From: Flavobacteriia bacterium
Lineage (GTDB): Bacteria > Bacteroidota > Bacteroidia > Flavobacteriales_D > Crocinitomicaceae
DNA: 64,000 nucleotides
Direction of reading: 5' to 3'
NCBI GenBank assembly: GCA_947450325.1
Contig: CANFUT010000018.1
Coordinates: forward strand, 1 to 64,000
The notes beneath the pieces were generated by a model. That model was not told the origin of the DNA and did not search any database. It saw only the letters and a list, made by a program, of their open reading frames with translations. Positions 18,124 to 26,679 of the stretch are shown piece after piece. The position numbers and the translations under genes are program-made. Position 1 is the stretch's first letter. Every line of letters begins with the position of its first letter.

Positions 18124-18384
18124 ATGAGTTTAAACAAAGAAGAACTGGCAATCAAAATCAATGAATCTTTGGAGGAATTAAGACCTCATTTGAAAGCGGA
18201 TGGTGGTGACATGGAGTTGGTAGAAATCACTGACGAAGGAATTGCAAGAGTGCGATTATTAGGTGCTTGCAGCGACTGTTCAATGAGTTTAATGACTATC
18301 AAAGCTGGCTTAGAAGAAGCAGTCAAAAAAGTAGCGCCAGAAATCATCGCTGTAGAAGCCATCAATATGCCAACTTTGGTGTAA
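18124..18384 (+). CDS. NifU-like C-terminal domain Fe-S scaffold
   Basis: An 86-residue NfuA/NifU-C domain protein. The family signature is complete: HLKADGGDMELV near residues 20-31 and the cluster-binding CSDC (CxxC) in GACSDCSMS. Such proteins carry a [4Fe-4S] cluster as a dimer and hand it to apoproteins. It is translationally close to mrp (3 bp gap), so the two are an Fe-S delivery pair. Confidence 0.9.
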   Translation: MSLNKEELAIKINESLEELRPHLKADGGDMELVEITDEGIARVRLLGACSDCSMSLMTIKAGLEEAVKKVAPEIIAVEAINMPTLV

Positions 18385-18394
18385 TATCGTTTGG

Positions 18395-19792
18395 ATGAAT
18401 TTCCAAAGAAAACTATTGATTATTGCCCTTTTCGGGACGATTTTCGCAGTTTTTTTACAAGAACAAAATCTTCAATTTCTTGGCAATCGCTACCCTGCGA
18501 GCAATGGATTATTGACTTCTGCAGATGAAGCAAGTTATTTTGCACCTGCTGTCAATTTTCTTGAAAACGGAACTTGGAAAGACAATTCCATCGGACAATC
18601 CGCTTATTTTCAACGGACACCTGGCTATGGTTTGATCTATTTGATTTGCCTCCTCATTGCAGGAAAAAAAGCAATTTGGATGCTCAAAATCCTACAAATT
18701 CTCGCGTTTTCTAGCTCAATTGTCTTCTTTGGGAAAATTCTTGACAAACTTATACCAAATACAAAATTTGCGCTTTTTGGAACGGTACTTTATACATTTG
18801 TCCCAGCTTTCAGCGGATTTATGTATTTTACCTTGACAGAAAGTTTCACACCTTTTCTGGTGCTTTGGAGTGTTTTTGCAGGAATCTCATTGCAAGAAAA
18901 AAAGTCTGATTTTTCGTGGAATTTTCTCGTTGCAAATTCAATTGCTTTGATTTTTCGACCACAATTAATTGTTTTCCTTTTGGCGTTTTTGGTTTATTAC
19001 TTTTTCCAAAAGCAAAGAAAAAAAGCGATGTTTTCGCTCGTAGCCATTTTACCGTTGTTGATATGGAACATTAGAACTGTAACTATTAGCGGCACTTGGT
19101 TGGGTATTCATCCAATCTATTCAACGACCAACAACACGCTCTTCAGACCAAGTCACGAAGCGATGACCAATCTTTTCAGGATTTGGGAAGCTGATGGAGC
19201 CAAATTTCACGAAACGATTCATGCGCTAACCGATTCAACCGATATCGATTTGATTTCTGAAAAAATTCCGTCAAAATATCGAAAAAAAGTAGCGCCAATT
19301 TTAGAAAAATACCGAGCGCTGCATGAATATCAATTAACGCATTTCAATCAAAACAAACCCATTTCAGGAACGTTTCACGGCGAAGATAAATTTCTGCTTG
19401 AAATCAATGCTTTGACTAAAAATCTCAAATCGGAAAACAAACTCGATTACTACATTTTAACACCTGTCAAAAGTCTGAAAAAATTGATGCTCAGTTCGCA
19501 CTTGAATTTGGGAATTTACCAATTCAAATACCGCGGCACTTGGTGGATGGAAACAATTCGTTGGAGTTGTTTGGCGATATTAATTTCAAGTTTTATGGCT
19601 GCATTGATGGCGCTTTTTAAGAAAAACCGAGATTTGATTTTCTATTTGAGCTTGGCAATAGTAGTCAATATCTTCTACTTAATTTTCATCCAAAGAATGA
19701 ATGAAGAACGGTACTTAGCGCCTTTTTTACCCATCGCATTGATTATTTTATTGGTCGGAATTTACAACCTTCGAAAAAAAGCTATTTCTTGA
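18395..19792 (+). CDS. Multi-spanning membrane protein, glycosyltransferase-39-like
   Basis: A 465-residue integral membrane protein with about ten to eleven hydrophobic helices. The first extracytoplasmic loop contains acidic residues in TSADEASYF followed by FQRTPGYGL, the layout of GT-C fold transferases (ArnT/PMT type) which use polyprenyl-linked sugars. A large soluble loop lies around residues 240-360. The fold assignment is from topology and loop pattern only. It begins 10 bp after the NifU-like gene and overlaps the convergent EamA gene by 11 bp. Confidence 0.55.
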   Translation: MNFQRKLLIIALFGTIFAVFLQEQNLQFLGNRYPASNGLLTSADEASYFAPAVNFLENGTWKDNSIGQSAYFQRTPGYGLIYLICLLIAGKKAIWMLKILQILAFSSSIVFFGKILDKLIPNTKFALFGTVLYTFVPAFSGFMYFTLTESFTPFLVLWSVFAGISLQEKKSDFSWNFLVANSIALIFRPQLIVFLLAFLVYYFFQKQRKKAMFSLVAILPLLIWNIRTVTISGTWLGIHPIYSTTNNTLFRPSHEAMTNLFRIWEADGAKFHETIHALTDSTDIDLISEKIPSKYRKKVAPILEKYRALHEYQLTHFNQNKPISGTFHGEDKFLLEINALTKNLKSENKLDYYILTPVKSLKKLMLSSHLNLGIYQFKYRGTWWMETIRWSCLAILISSFMAALMALFKKNRDLIFYLSLAIVVNIFYLIFIQRMNEERYLAPFLPIALIILLVGIYNLRKKAIS

Positions 19793-20690
19793 AAATCAGT
19801 CGGTAATAATTTGCTAAAAACACGCCTAGCAAGATAACTAACATTGCTCCTACTTGATAAATCGTGATAGCTTCTTTGATAAACAATCCCATGATTACCG
19901 CCACAATTGGCATGAAATACGTGACGGAACTAGCAAAAATCACGGAAGAAATTGAAATCAATTTATTAAAAATGAAAACCGCAAAAGCAGTTCCGAGAAC
20001 GCCTAAAATGATAATAAATCCCAAACCTTCCCATGCTTGAGGAACTGTTTTGAGCACTTTAAAAGATCCTGTTGCAGTAGCAATAATCAACGATGGAAGC
20101 AAAACGATTCCAAATGCTAAGGAAGTAATTTCGATAGATTTAAAATTGGACAAAGTATATTTGATGGTATTCAACGAAATCGCATAAAACAAAGTCGCCA
20201 AGACGATGGCTAAAATGTGCCACCAAGTTCCACTTTTCGATAAATCTTGTCCAGCAATCATCAACAAAACAATTCCAGTAACAGCAATGGTTGTTCCAAA
20301 AAACTGAATGGAAGTCAACTTTTGTTTAAACACAAAAGCGCCAATCAAAATACTAAAAATCGGCGTAAAACTATTTAACATTCCAGCGTAGCCAGAAGAA
20401 AGTTCAGTTTCTGCATATGTGAACAAAAATGAAGGAAAAAAATTGCCTGAAAGTCCAACAGTCATCAAAAGTAAAAACTGTTTGATTGTCTTAATTTTCT
20501 TAAAAAATCGAAGCGCAAAAGGCAACAAAACCAGACCAGCAATAGACATTCTCAAAGAAGCTACTTGCACATCCGAAAACAAAGTTGTTCCATCAAATGC
20601 AGTCATTCCCCTTTTCATCAAAATAAACGAACTCCCCCAAATACTCGCCAAAGCAAGCAACAAAACCCAACTCAACATATTTTTTGACAT
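19782..20690 (-). CDS. DMT-superfamily transporter (EamA)
   Basis: A 302-residue inner-membrane exporter with ten predicted helices in two EamA repeats (first starting ASIWGSSFILMKRGM, second near residue 150 with WHILAIVLATLFYAIS). Substrates in this family are small metabolites such as amino acids; none can be assigned. I chose the ATG at 20690 rather than 20714 because a perfect TATATTTG box lies between them, ending only four bases before the chosen ATG; the mRNA is therefore probably leaderless. A heptad array sits just upstream. Confidence 0.85.
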   Translation of the reverse strand: MSKNMLSWVLLLALASIWGSSFILMKRGMTAFDGTTLFSDVQVASLRMSIAGLVLLPFALRFFKKIKTIKQFLLLMTVGLSGNFFPSFLFTYAETELSSGYAGMLNSFTPIFSILIGAFVFKQKLTSIQFFGTTIAVTGIVLLMIAGQDLSKSGTWWHILAIVLATLFYAISLNTIKYTLSNFKSIEITSLAFGIVLLPSLIIATATGSFKVLKTVPQAWEGLGFIIILGVLGTAFAVFIFNKLISISSVIFASSVTYFMPIVAVIMGLFIKEAITIYQVGAMLVILLGVFLANYYRLIFKK

Positions 20691-20694
20691 GCGA

Positions 20695-20702
20695 CAAATA
20701 TA
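20695..20702 (-). promoter_or_regulatory. -7 box of the EamA gene, leaderless layout
   Basis: The minus strand reads TATATTTG and then TCGC before ATG at 20690. With a start point about five bases after the box, transcription would begin at or one base from the start codon. Confidence 0.5.
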
Positions 20703-20716
20703 AGTATAAGACATTA

Positions 20717-20744
20717 GACAAAAGACCGACGACCAAAGACTTTT
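20717..20744. repeat. Heptad array GACNNNN x4
   Basis: GAC recurs at 20717, 20724, 20731 and 20738, exactly every 7 bp, preceded by TTA and followed by a T run. The same design occurs at 32745. The array lies 15 bp upstream of the EamA -7 box. Confidence 0.55.
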
Positions 20745-20833
20745 TTAATAGTCTTAAAATCTATTATTTAATACTAAAGGTCTATCAACATTTTCAAAAA
20801 CAACAGGAAAATCAAAAGTTTTTACGACCATTT

Positions 20834-21032
20834 CCGGCCTCAGCAATAAAAGCGTGAAATAAAATTTGAATGTTTGACGACCAAACAAAAGTACTGTTTG
20901 AGCAAAAGACCAACTTAACTTTTTACAAAAAACTCAAGTGCGAGTTTACTTTTGTTTAGTCAAACATTTGAATTTTATAGCTTTGATTGCGTAGCCTTGA
21001 TGTTTTCTTTGGTTCTTTCTTTTACATCAAGG
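20834..21032 (+). repeat. Dispersed noncoding repeat, copy A
   Basis: This fills most of the 430-bp gap before 21149. It matches 24861-25049 in inverted orientation over its whole length, with identical blocks such as GGCCTCAGCAATAAAAGCG at the outer end, CGAGTTTACTTTTGTTTAG in the middle and TTTGATTGCGTAGCCTTGA near the inner end. Inside, GTTTGAC..AAACAAAAGTA and TACTTTTGTTTAGTCAAAC form a long imperfect hairpin, and CCTTGATG/CATCAAGG a second one. No reading frame is conserved, so it is a MITE- or REP-like structured repeat. Confidence 0.75.
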
Positions 21033-21117
21033 TAAAAGAAAGAACAACGCCGCCCTCATCTACCTAAGCCTCAAACATTTTAACATTTTTTTTTCGCACA
21101 ATCGAAAAATTAAACAC

Positions 21118-21125
21118 TACATTTG
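21118..21125 (+). promoter_or_regulatory. -7 box of the HMA lipoprotein gene
   Basis: Perfect TACATTTG, 23 bp before the ATG at 21149. Confidence 0.45.
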
Positions 21126-21148
21126 TTTCACTTCTAATTCACTCGGTT

Positions 21149-21652
21149 ATGAAAAAAGTATTTTTACTCTCATTTTCAATTGGTTTACTGCTGATTAACC
21201 CAAGTTGTAGCGCAGACAAAACGTCTTTGAAAACTGAAAAAAATACAGCTGGTAAATTAGAGCTAAACAGAAGCTTAACCGTTGAAATTGAAGGAATGGT
21301 TTGCGAAAAAGGTTGTGGTTCTTCGATTCGCAAAGCCTTGAAAGAAACGGGTGCTGTTGGAAATTGCTCTTTTGATTTCGTTGACGAAAGACCTGTAAAC
21401 ACAGCAATCATCGAATTTGACAAAGACAAAATTTCTGCCGACAAAATCATTGGTATCATCACAAGTATCAACGAAAAGCAATTTTCAGTAGCTAAATCTT
21501 CCACCGCTGCCATGGAAGTAAAAATGAACATCAAGGAAAGCGAAATCAGCGACTCGAAAAATGTAGAAGCTTCAAAAATCAATGTTTCAGAAACCAATTT
21601 TGAAATGCCAAATCTTTTGAAACTTTTCTCTCGATTGATTAAACAAGATTAA
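21149..21652 (+). CDS. Lipoprotein with heavy-metal-associated (HMA) domain
   Basis: A 167-residue predicted lipoprotein: signal peptide with lipobox INPSC (Cys at residue 19), then an HMA-like ferredoxin fold at about 45-115 starting LTVEIEGMVCEKGCGSSIRK. The metal site is CEKGC, i.e. C-x3-C instead of the usual C-x2-C. Such domains bind Cu(I) or similar soft metals; here it would sit on the periplasmic face. The C-terminal 45 residues are hydrophilic. No metal ATPase is near. It lies inside the segment bracketed by the inverted repeats. Confidence 0.7.
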   Translation: MKKVFLLSFSIGLLLINPSCSADKTSLKTEKNTAGKLELNRSLTVEIEGMVCEKGCGSSIRKALKETGAVGNCSFDFVDERPVNTAIIEFDKDKISADKIIGIITSINEKQFSVAKSSTAAMEVKMNIKESEISDSKNVEASKINVSETNFEMPNLLKLFSRLIKQD

Positions 21653-21655
21653 AGT

Positions 21656-22789
21656 TTACTCCACCACCAACAATTTCCCATAATCTTTGGTGCCATTGCT
21701 GCTCTCAAAAGCATAATGGTAAACGCCCTGCGCCAAAATTTCATCGAGCGTATATTGCGTGTACATATCTGAAAACGCAATTTTCTTCACCAAACGCCCT
21801 GCGCTGTCGTACAAAGTAAGCGTGGCTGTTGTTTGCCCATGAAGCACCACGGTGAACTGCGCCGGATTTGTACTACTGCTTGGGTTGTTGACTAAAGTAA
21901 CTGCATCATCATACTCAAACGCGCCAATGCAACAAGTATCGCATTCGTACACTTTGAAGGAGTCAAAGTAGTAACTTGCAAAATAATTATTAAATTCGTT
22001 TTCCAAGGGAAATTCTAAATTAATTTTGCTTGTATCTCTAAAAGCCCCTATCGCAAAATAGTTCTCTCCTCCTTTAGGAAAAAAGCAAGCAGATAACTTT
22101 ACCCAATGCATAGTGTCTTTAATGACTGTGTTTTCTTTATAAATTGGTATTACTCTTTTCAAATCAATGTAAGGTTCTACTGGTATGAAAACTTCTTCTT
22201 TTTCATCCATTAAGATTAAATCAAACGCATCCGTAAAGACAGTATTATTATCTATTGTTGTGGTATTTACAAAAAACTCTATTTTATGTGGAACTGGTCT
22301 TAATGAATTACTAAAAGTACCTGCAATAGTTTCACGAGCTTGGTTATAGCCGAGATCACCGTAAAAAACCATAAAATTTCTAGGTTTATAAACCCTTAAT
22401 GTTGATGCGTGCAAATAACCATTTCCTGAATGCGGCATTTGAAACCCCCAATATGTTGGTATTGTGACAGTTAAATTTGAAGAACAAGAATTTAGATAGT
22501 CTACAGTAGCAATAGAATACTGCCACCAACCAATTGCTCTACTTATCTGTCCTACAGCATCAGGACAAGTATCATAAATTTCAACGTCTGGATTCACAAC
22601 CAAATTTGTTTGGCAAAAAACTCCTGTAGGGACGCAACATTGCACTCCTAGCATAAAAAAGACTATAAATTTAGTGAATTTCAATTTTAGCTGTTTTAAA
22701 TGTGTCAGTGACAAATTGAATAAGTAAAATGTAAATCCCTCTTTGAACATCGAAATGTAATGTTTGATAATCGATTGTTTGCATATCAA
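21656..22789 (-). CDS. Secreted protein with type A T9SS sorting domain
   Basis: A protein of up to 377 residues. The signal-like hydrophobic stretch is near residues 38-58 (FIVFFMLGVQCCVPTGVFC), so the real start is probably one of the internal ATGs, for example at 22747. The body begins NLVVNPDVEIYDTCPD, a module common in secreted Bacteroidota proteins that resembles carbohydrate-binding folds (CBM-like jelly roll). The last 70 residues are a type A sorting domain (TTATLTLYDSAGRLVKKI, ending GVYHYAFESSNG..GKLLVVE), the T9SS export and anchoring signal. Its stop is 3 bp from the HMA gene stop (convergent). Ligand unknown. Confidence 0.75.
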   Translation of the reverse strand: MICKQSIIKHYISMFKEGFTFYLFNLSLTHLKQLKLKFTKFIVFFMLGVQCCVPTGVFCQTNLVVNPDVEIYDTCPDAVGQISRAIGWWQYSIATVDYLNSCSSNLTVTIPTYWGFQMPHSGNGYLHASTLRVYKPRNFMVFYGDLGYNQARETIAGTFSNSLRPVPHKIEFFVNTTTIDNNTVFTDAFDLILMDEKEEVFIPVEPYIDLKRVIPIYKENTVIKDTMHWVKLSACFFPKGGENYFAIGAFRDTSKINLEFPLENEFNNYFASYYFDSFKVYECDTCCIGAFEYDDAVTLVNNPSSSTNPAQFTVVLHGQTTATLTLYDSAGRLVKKIAFSDMYTQYTLDEILAQGVYHYAFESSNGTKDYGKLLVVE

Positions 22790-22929
22790 AAATGTCGGTT
22801 AGAACAATATTACCATTTTAAATCAAGCAATCCAAATTAATTTATTGAAGTGTATTATTTACTAACTCAAAGGATATTTTTGATTTTGAACCAATTGCAA
22901 AATCTATTCATCTTTCCAATTTTGTAAGC

Positions 22930-22937
22930 TATCTTTG
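22930..22937 (+). promoter_or_regulatory. -7 box of the YbfF-like hydrolase gene
   Basis: Perfect TATCTTTG, 29 bp before the ATG at 22967. Confidence 0.45.
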
Positions 22938-22966
22938 CATTAAATTCAGCGCACAAAGTTTTTTCA

Positions 22967-23728
22967 ATGAAATTACATTATAGAGAAATTGGCGAAGGTC
23001 AACCTTTTGTTATTCTTCACGGATTATTCGGATATTCAGATAATTGGCAAACACACGCCAAAAAATTAGCTGATTATTACCGCGTCATTTTAGTCGATCA
23101 ACGCAATCACGGTCATTCCGATTGGGCTGATTCTCACACATACGAAGACTTGGCGAACGATTTACATGAACTTTTTGTAGATCTAAAACTCGAAAAAGTC
23201 ATTTTGATGGGACATTCCATGGGCGGAAAAACAGCGATGCGATTTGCACAAATGTTTCCCAAAATGCTCAGCAAACTGATCATTGTGGACATGGGAACAA
23301 AATCCTATCCGATGCATCACAGCGAAATTTTGAAAGGATTGGAAGCGATTGATCTAAATTTAATCAACTCCCGTGGAGAAGCTGAAAAAATGATGGAACC
23401 ATTTGTCGATTCTCTTGGAGTTAGACAATTTTTACTGAAAAACTTGTATTGGAAAGAAAAAGGCAAATTGGCTTGGCGCATGAATATTGACGTTTTGAGC
23501 ATAGACATGCACGCCATTTTACAAGCGCTTCCTGAAGATGAAGTGATGATTCCAACGCTTTTTATCCGTGGTGAAATGTCGAATTACATCTTAGACGAAG
23601 ATTGGGACGATATTGAAAATCAATTCCCCGACAGCACCTTGGTGAGCATTCCAAACGCAGGACATTGGGTCCACGCGGAAGCACCAAACGAATTCATGGA
23701 AAGCGTTTTGGGTTTTTGCTTGAGATAA
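22967..23728 (+). CDS. Alpha/beta hydrolase (YbfF-like esterase)
   Basis: A 253-residue cytosolic alpha/beta hydrolase. The oxyanion loop ILHGLFGYSDNW, the sequence DQRNHGHSD, the nucleophile elbow GHSMGG near residue 85 and the C-terminal His in IPNAGHWVHAEAP match the YbfF/ABHD11 subfamily, which hydrolyses short acyl esters and acyl-CoA. It precedes thiL by 64 bp on the same strand; cotranscription is possible. Confidence 0.83.
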   Translation: MKLHYREIGEGQPFVILHGLFGYSDNWQTHAKKLADYYRVILVDQRNHGHSDWADSHTYEDLANDLHELFVDLKLEKVILMGHSMGGKTAMRFAQMFPKMLSKLIIVDMGTKSYPMHHSEILKGLEAIDLNLINSRGEAEKMMEPFVDSLGVRQFLLKNLYWKEKGKLAWRMNIDVLSIDMHAILQALPEDEVMIPTLFIRGEMSNYILDEDWDDIENQFPDSTLVSIPNAGHWVHAEAPNEFMESVLGFCLR

Positions 23729-23792
23729 ACAAGGAAAGATAAATCCAAAAACAGCGATTTGTTATAACTTTACACCGTAAAAAATATTAAAA

Positions 23793-24824
23793 ATGAGCGA
23801 TAAACGCACTGAATTAAGTGAACTTGGAGAATTTGGATTGATTGACAAATTAACCAATCAATTTACAACACATATTTCCACAACCATCAAAGGCGTGGGA
23901 GATGACGCAGCCGTGATTTCGATTTCTGATTCCGAAGTCATGCTTGTTTCGACCGACATGTTGTTGGAAGGTGTTCACTTTAATTTGATGTACACGCCAT
24001 TGATGCATTTGGGCTACAAATCCGTGATGGTCAATCTTTCTGATATTTTTGCCATGAATGGAACTGCGCAACAAATCACTGTTTCAATTGCAGTTTCAAA
24101 TCGTTTTCCATTGGAGGCTTTGGAAGAATTATACGCAGGAATCAAAAAAGCATGCGATTTGTATCAAGTTGACCTCATCGGTGGCGACACTTCCTCTTCT
24201 CTTTCAGGATTGACAATCAGCGTCACAGCCATTGGAAAAGCGAAAAAATCTGATGTTGTTTACCGTTCAGGCGCCAAAGAAAATGATTTGTTGGTTGTGA
24301 GTGGTGATTTGGGTGGTGCATACATGGGATTACAATTGTTGGAGCGTGAAAAAGAAGTTTTCAAGGCAAATCCGAACATGCAGCCAGATTTAGATGGCAA
24401 TGATTACTTGCTGGAAAGACAATTGAAACCTGAAGCAAGACAAGATGTGATCAAATTTTTGAAAGATTTGGAAGTAAAACCAACTTCAATGATTGACATT
24501 TCTGACGGATTGGCTTCTGAGATTTTCCATTTATGCAAAGCCAGCGATTTAGGTTGCACGATTTACGATGAGAAAATTCCAATCGATGCAAAAACTTCCA
24601 TGGCTGCAATTGATTTCAACATTGATCCTGTAACTTGCGCTTTGAATGGTGGTGAAGATTATGAATTGCTTTTCACCGTTTCTCTAGCAGATTACGATAA
24701 AATCAAAGGAAATCCGCACATGACAGTGATTGGTCACATAACCGACAAAAACAGCGGAGTCAATTTGGTTGACAAAAATGGAGCAATTATTCCGCTACAA
24801 GCGCAAGGTTGGAAAGCGTTTTGA
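23793..24824 (+). CDS. thiL: Thiamine-monophosphate kinase
   Basis: A 343-residue ATP-dependent kinase making the active cofactor thiamine diphosphate from TMP. The AIR-synthase/PurM fold signatures are present: the N-terminal GDDAAVI metal-binding segment near residue 40, STDMLLEGVHF, GGDTSSS and the C-terminal MIDISDGLASEI and GGEDYELLF. Length is normal. No other thiamine gene is nearby; the gene ends at one of the two inverted noncoding repeats. Confidence 0.93.
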   Translation: MSDKRTELSELGEFGLIDKLTNQFTTHISTTIKGVGDDAAVISISDSEVMLVSTDMLLEGVHFNLMYTPLMHLGYKSVMVNLSDIFAMNGTAQQITVSIAVSNRFPLEALEELYAGIKKACDLYQVDLIGGDTSSSLSGLTISVTAIGKAKKSDVVYRSGAKENDLLVVSGDLGGAYMGLQLLEREKEVFKANPNMQPDLDGNDYLLERQLKPEARQDVIKFLKDLEVKPTSMIDISDGLASEIFHLCKASDLGCTIYDEKIPIDAKTSMAAIDFNIDPVTCALNGGEDYELLFTVSLADYDKIKGNPHMTVIGHITDKNSGVNLVDKNGAIIPLQAQGWKAF

Positions 24825-24860
24825 TTCTTCGTTCTTTTCACTAACGTGGCTGCTACGCGG

Positions 24861-25049
24861 TGCCTTGACGCAAAAGAACCAAAAAGTCAAGGCTACGCAA
24901 TCAAAGCTAAAAAATTTCAAAGTTTGACTAAACAAAAGTAAACTCGCAAAAAAATTATTTGAATCTTAAAAATCAACTTTGCTCAGACAGTACTTTTGTT
25001 TGAACGTCAAACTATTCAATTTTTTTAACGCTTTTATTGCTGAGGCCGG
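24861..25049 (-). repeat. Dispersed noncoding repeat, copy B (inverted to A)
   Basis: This occupies the 370-bp gap between thiL and the convergent deoxynucleoside kinase gene; the rest of the gap holds nothing I recognise. Read on the minus strand it matches copy A from GCCTCAGCAATAAAAGCG to the CCTTGAC/GTCAAGG hairpin, with small indels in between. It keeps the internal hairpin, which suggests that the structure rather than a coding frame is maintained. Confidence 0.75.
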
Positions 25050-25194
25050 TCAGCTTTTAGTACTAACATTTTTCTTTGACATAATTTTCGAAACGATGGT
25101 CACAAGGACTTAGAATTCTCTCTGGCTATAAAATTTGTATCTGACCACGAAAACGCTCAAAAATAATATTTTAAGAAAAATAAATTATCTGTTT

Positions 25195-25809
25195 TCAGAA
25201 CAATCCATTAATCTCTGCATCAATCGAGTTGATGATTTTCCCTAAATCTTCTTGACTTTCTGGAAAACGGTTATTGTCTATATCGATAATCAACAATTTC
25301 CCTTTGTCGTAAGTTGAAATCCAAGCTTCATAGCGCTCATTTAAGCGTTTCAAATAATCCAAACGGATACTTTCTTCGTAATCACGGCCGCGAAGCTGAA
25401 TTTGATGTACCAAAGTTGGTACGCTTGCTCTCAAATAAATCAATAAATCAGGCGCAGAAACAAAAGATTCAATCAAATTGAATAGTGAAAAATAGTTTTC
25501 AAAATCACGCGTAGTCATCAATCCCATAGAATGTAAGTTCGGCGCAAAAATGAAAGCATCTTCATAGATTGTTCTATCCTGAATTACCATTTTGTCCGTT
25601 TCTCTGATTTCTTGAATCTGCGTAAAACGACTATTCAGATAATAAATCTGTAGATTAAATGACCAACGTTGCATGTCTTCGTAGAAATCATTCAAGTAGG
25701 GATTTTGTTCAACATCTTCAAAATGAGTTTCCCATCCGTAATGTTTAGCCAACAACTTAGTCAATGTTGTTTTTCCTGCTCCGATATTTCCTGCTACTGC
25801 GATATGCAT
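25195..25809 (-). CDS. Deoxynucleoside kinase
   Basis: A 204-residue deoxynucleoside salvage kinase (dAK/dGK/dNK family) which makes dNMP with ATP. P-loop GNIGAGKTT lies at residues 7-15, the catalytic Glu region HFEDVEQNPYLNDFYED near 33-49, and the DRTIYED motif (the family's DRS) near residue 78. Specificity for purine or pyrimidine cannot be read safely. It lies 55 bp downstream of the beta-propeller-like gene on the same strand. Confidence 0.88.
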   Translation of the reverse strand: MHIAVAGNIGAGKTTLTKLLAKHYGWETHFEDVEQNPYLNDFYEDMQRWSFNLQIYYLNSRFTQIQEIRETDKMVIQDRTIYEDAFIFAPNLHSMGLMTTRDFENYFSLFNLIESFVSAPDLLIYLRASVPTLVHQIQLRGRDYEESIRLDYLKRLNERYEAWISTYDKGKLLIIDIDNNRFPESQEDLGKIINSIDAEINGLF

Positions 25810-25864
25810 CTTTGATTAATTTTAGAGTGCCTAAGTTACAAATATTGCGAATAACAGCAATTAT

Positions 25865-26671
25865 TTAATGCAAGAATTCTATCGAATATCTTTGAATGTT
25901 TGATGTAGTGCCAAAATAAAAGTGATTCTGAATCTTTTTAATCCTTGTAAAATCACCATTTGGTAAAGGAAAATTGACAATTTCTTGATTCGAAAGATTC
26001 AATACTTGTAGTTTATCTTTCTTCAATAAATAAGCAAATTTACCCTCCACTTCTGCCCAAAGAATGCCAACATTTTCCCAATGAAAAACCAAAGTTCCAT
26101 AAATATCAAATTGATAAATTCCTCTTTGTTTGTCAATTAAATACAAATAATTTTCCGTCTCAAAAAGTTGAACGATGTCCTTGCAACCCAATAATCCACT
26201 GATATTTTCGATTCTTTGACGTTGCTGAACATTTTTGGAAATCAACACAATCACAGAATTGTCTTGATCGTAAACCCAAAATTTATCTGGCTGTCCAGAA
26301 GTGGAAACCAAAGTTACATAAGACAAATCAAAGGCTGAAAGTTCAATGTTTTCTTGTTGTTTACTCAAAGTATTATCCACATATCCAACCAATTGTTGTT
26401 GCTCGGAAAATACCATCGTCTTCATTGGATTTGAAGGATCAATACTTGAAATTACTCCAAAATATTTATTGCTTTGAACAAATTTTTTCGTTCCCAAAGA
26501 ATCGAATTTTTTTAATTTGTCTTTTTCACTCACAATTAAATTTCCAAAAGGATCTACATTCCAAATAGGATTAGACAAACTGTCTGTTTTCCATTCAAAA
26601 TTCCATTGAATTGTGTCTTGTGAAAATCCACAAAATGGCAAAAAAACCAGGAAAAACAGCCAATGTTTCAT
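25865..26671 (-). CDS. Secreted beta-propeller-like protein, unknown function
   Basis: A 268-residue protein with a signal peptide (MKHWLFFLVFLPFCGFSQ) followed by repeating strand-rich blades with DxxG and YLYLIDKQRGIYQFDIYG-like motifs, suggesting a WD/NHL-type propeller or a part of one. I do not recognise a family. The start at 26671 is chosen because it gives a clean signal peptide; an ATG two codons upstream is possible. It follows the GH3 gene with almost no gap, so both are cotranscribed. Confidence 0.6.
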   Translation of the reverse strand: MKHWLFFLVFLPFCGFSQDTIQWNFEWKTDSLSNPIWNVDPFGNLIVSEKDKLKKFDSLGTKKFVQSNKYFGVISSIDPSNPMKTMVFSEQQQLVGYVDNTLSKQQENIELSAFDLSYVTLVSTSGQPDKFWVYDQDNSVIVLISKNVQQRQRIENISGLLGCKDIVQLFETENYLYLIDKQRGIYQFDIYGTLVFHWENVGILWAEVEGKFAYLLKKDKLQVLNLSNQEIVNFPLPNGDFTRIKKIQNHFYFGTTSNIQRYSIEFLH

Positions 26672-26679
26672 AGTCAAAT

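Noticed and set aside
20834-25049. Composite transposon formed by the two inverted repeats
   Set aside because: The arms are noncoding, no transposase is present and thiL inside is a housekeeping gene; I see no target duplication.
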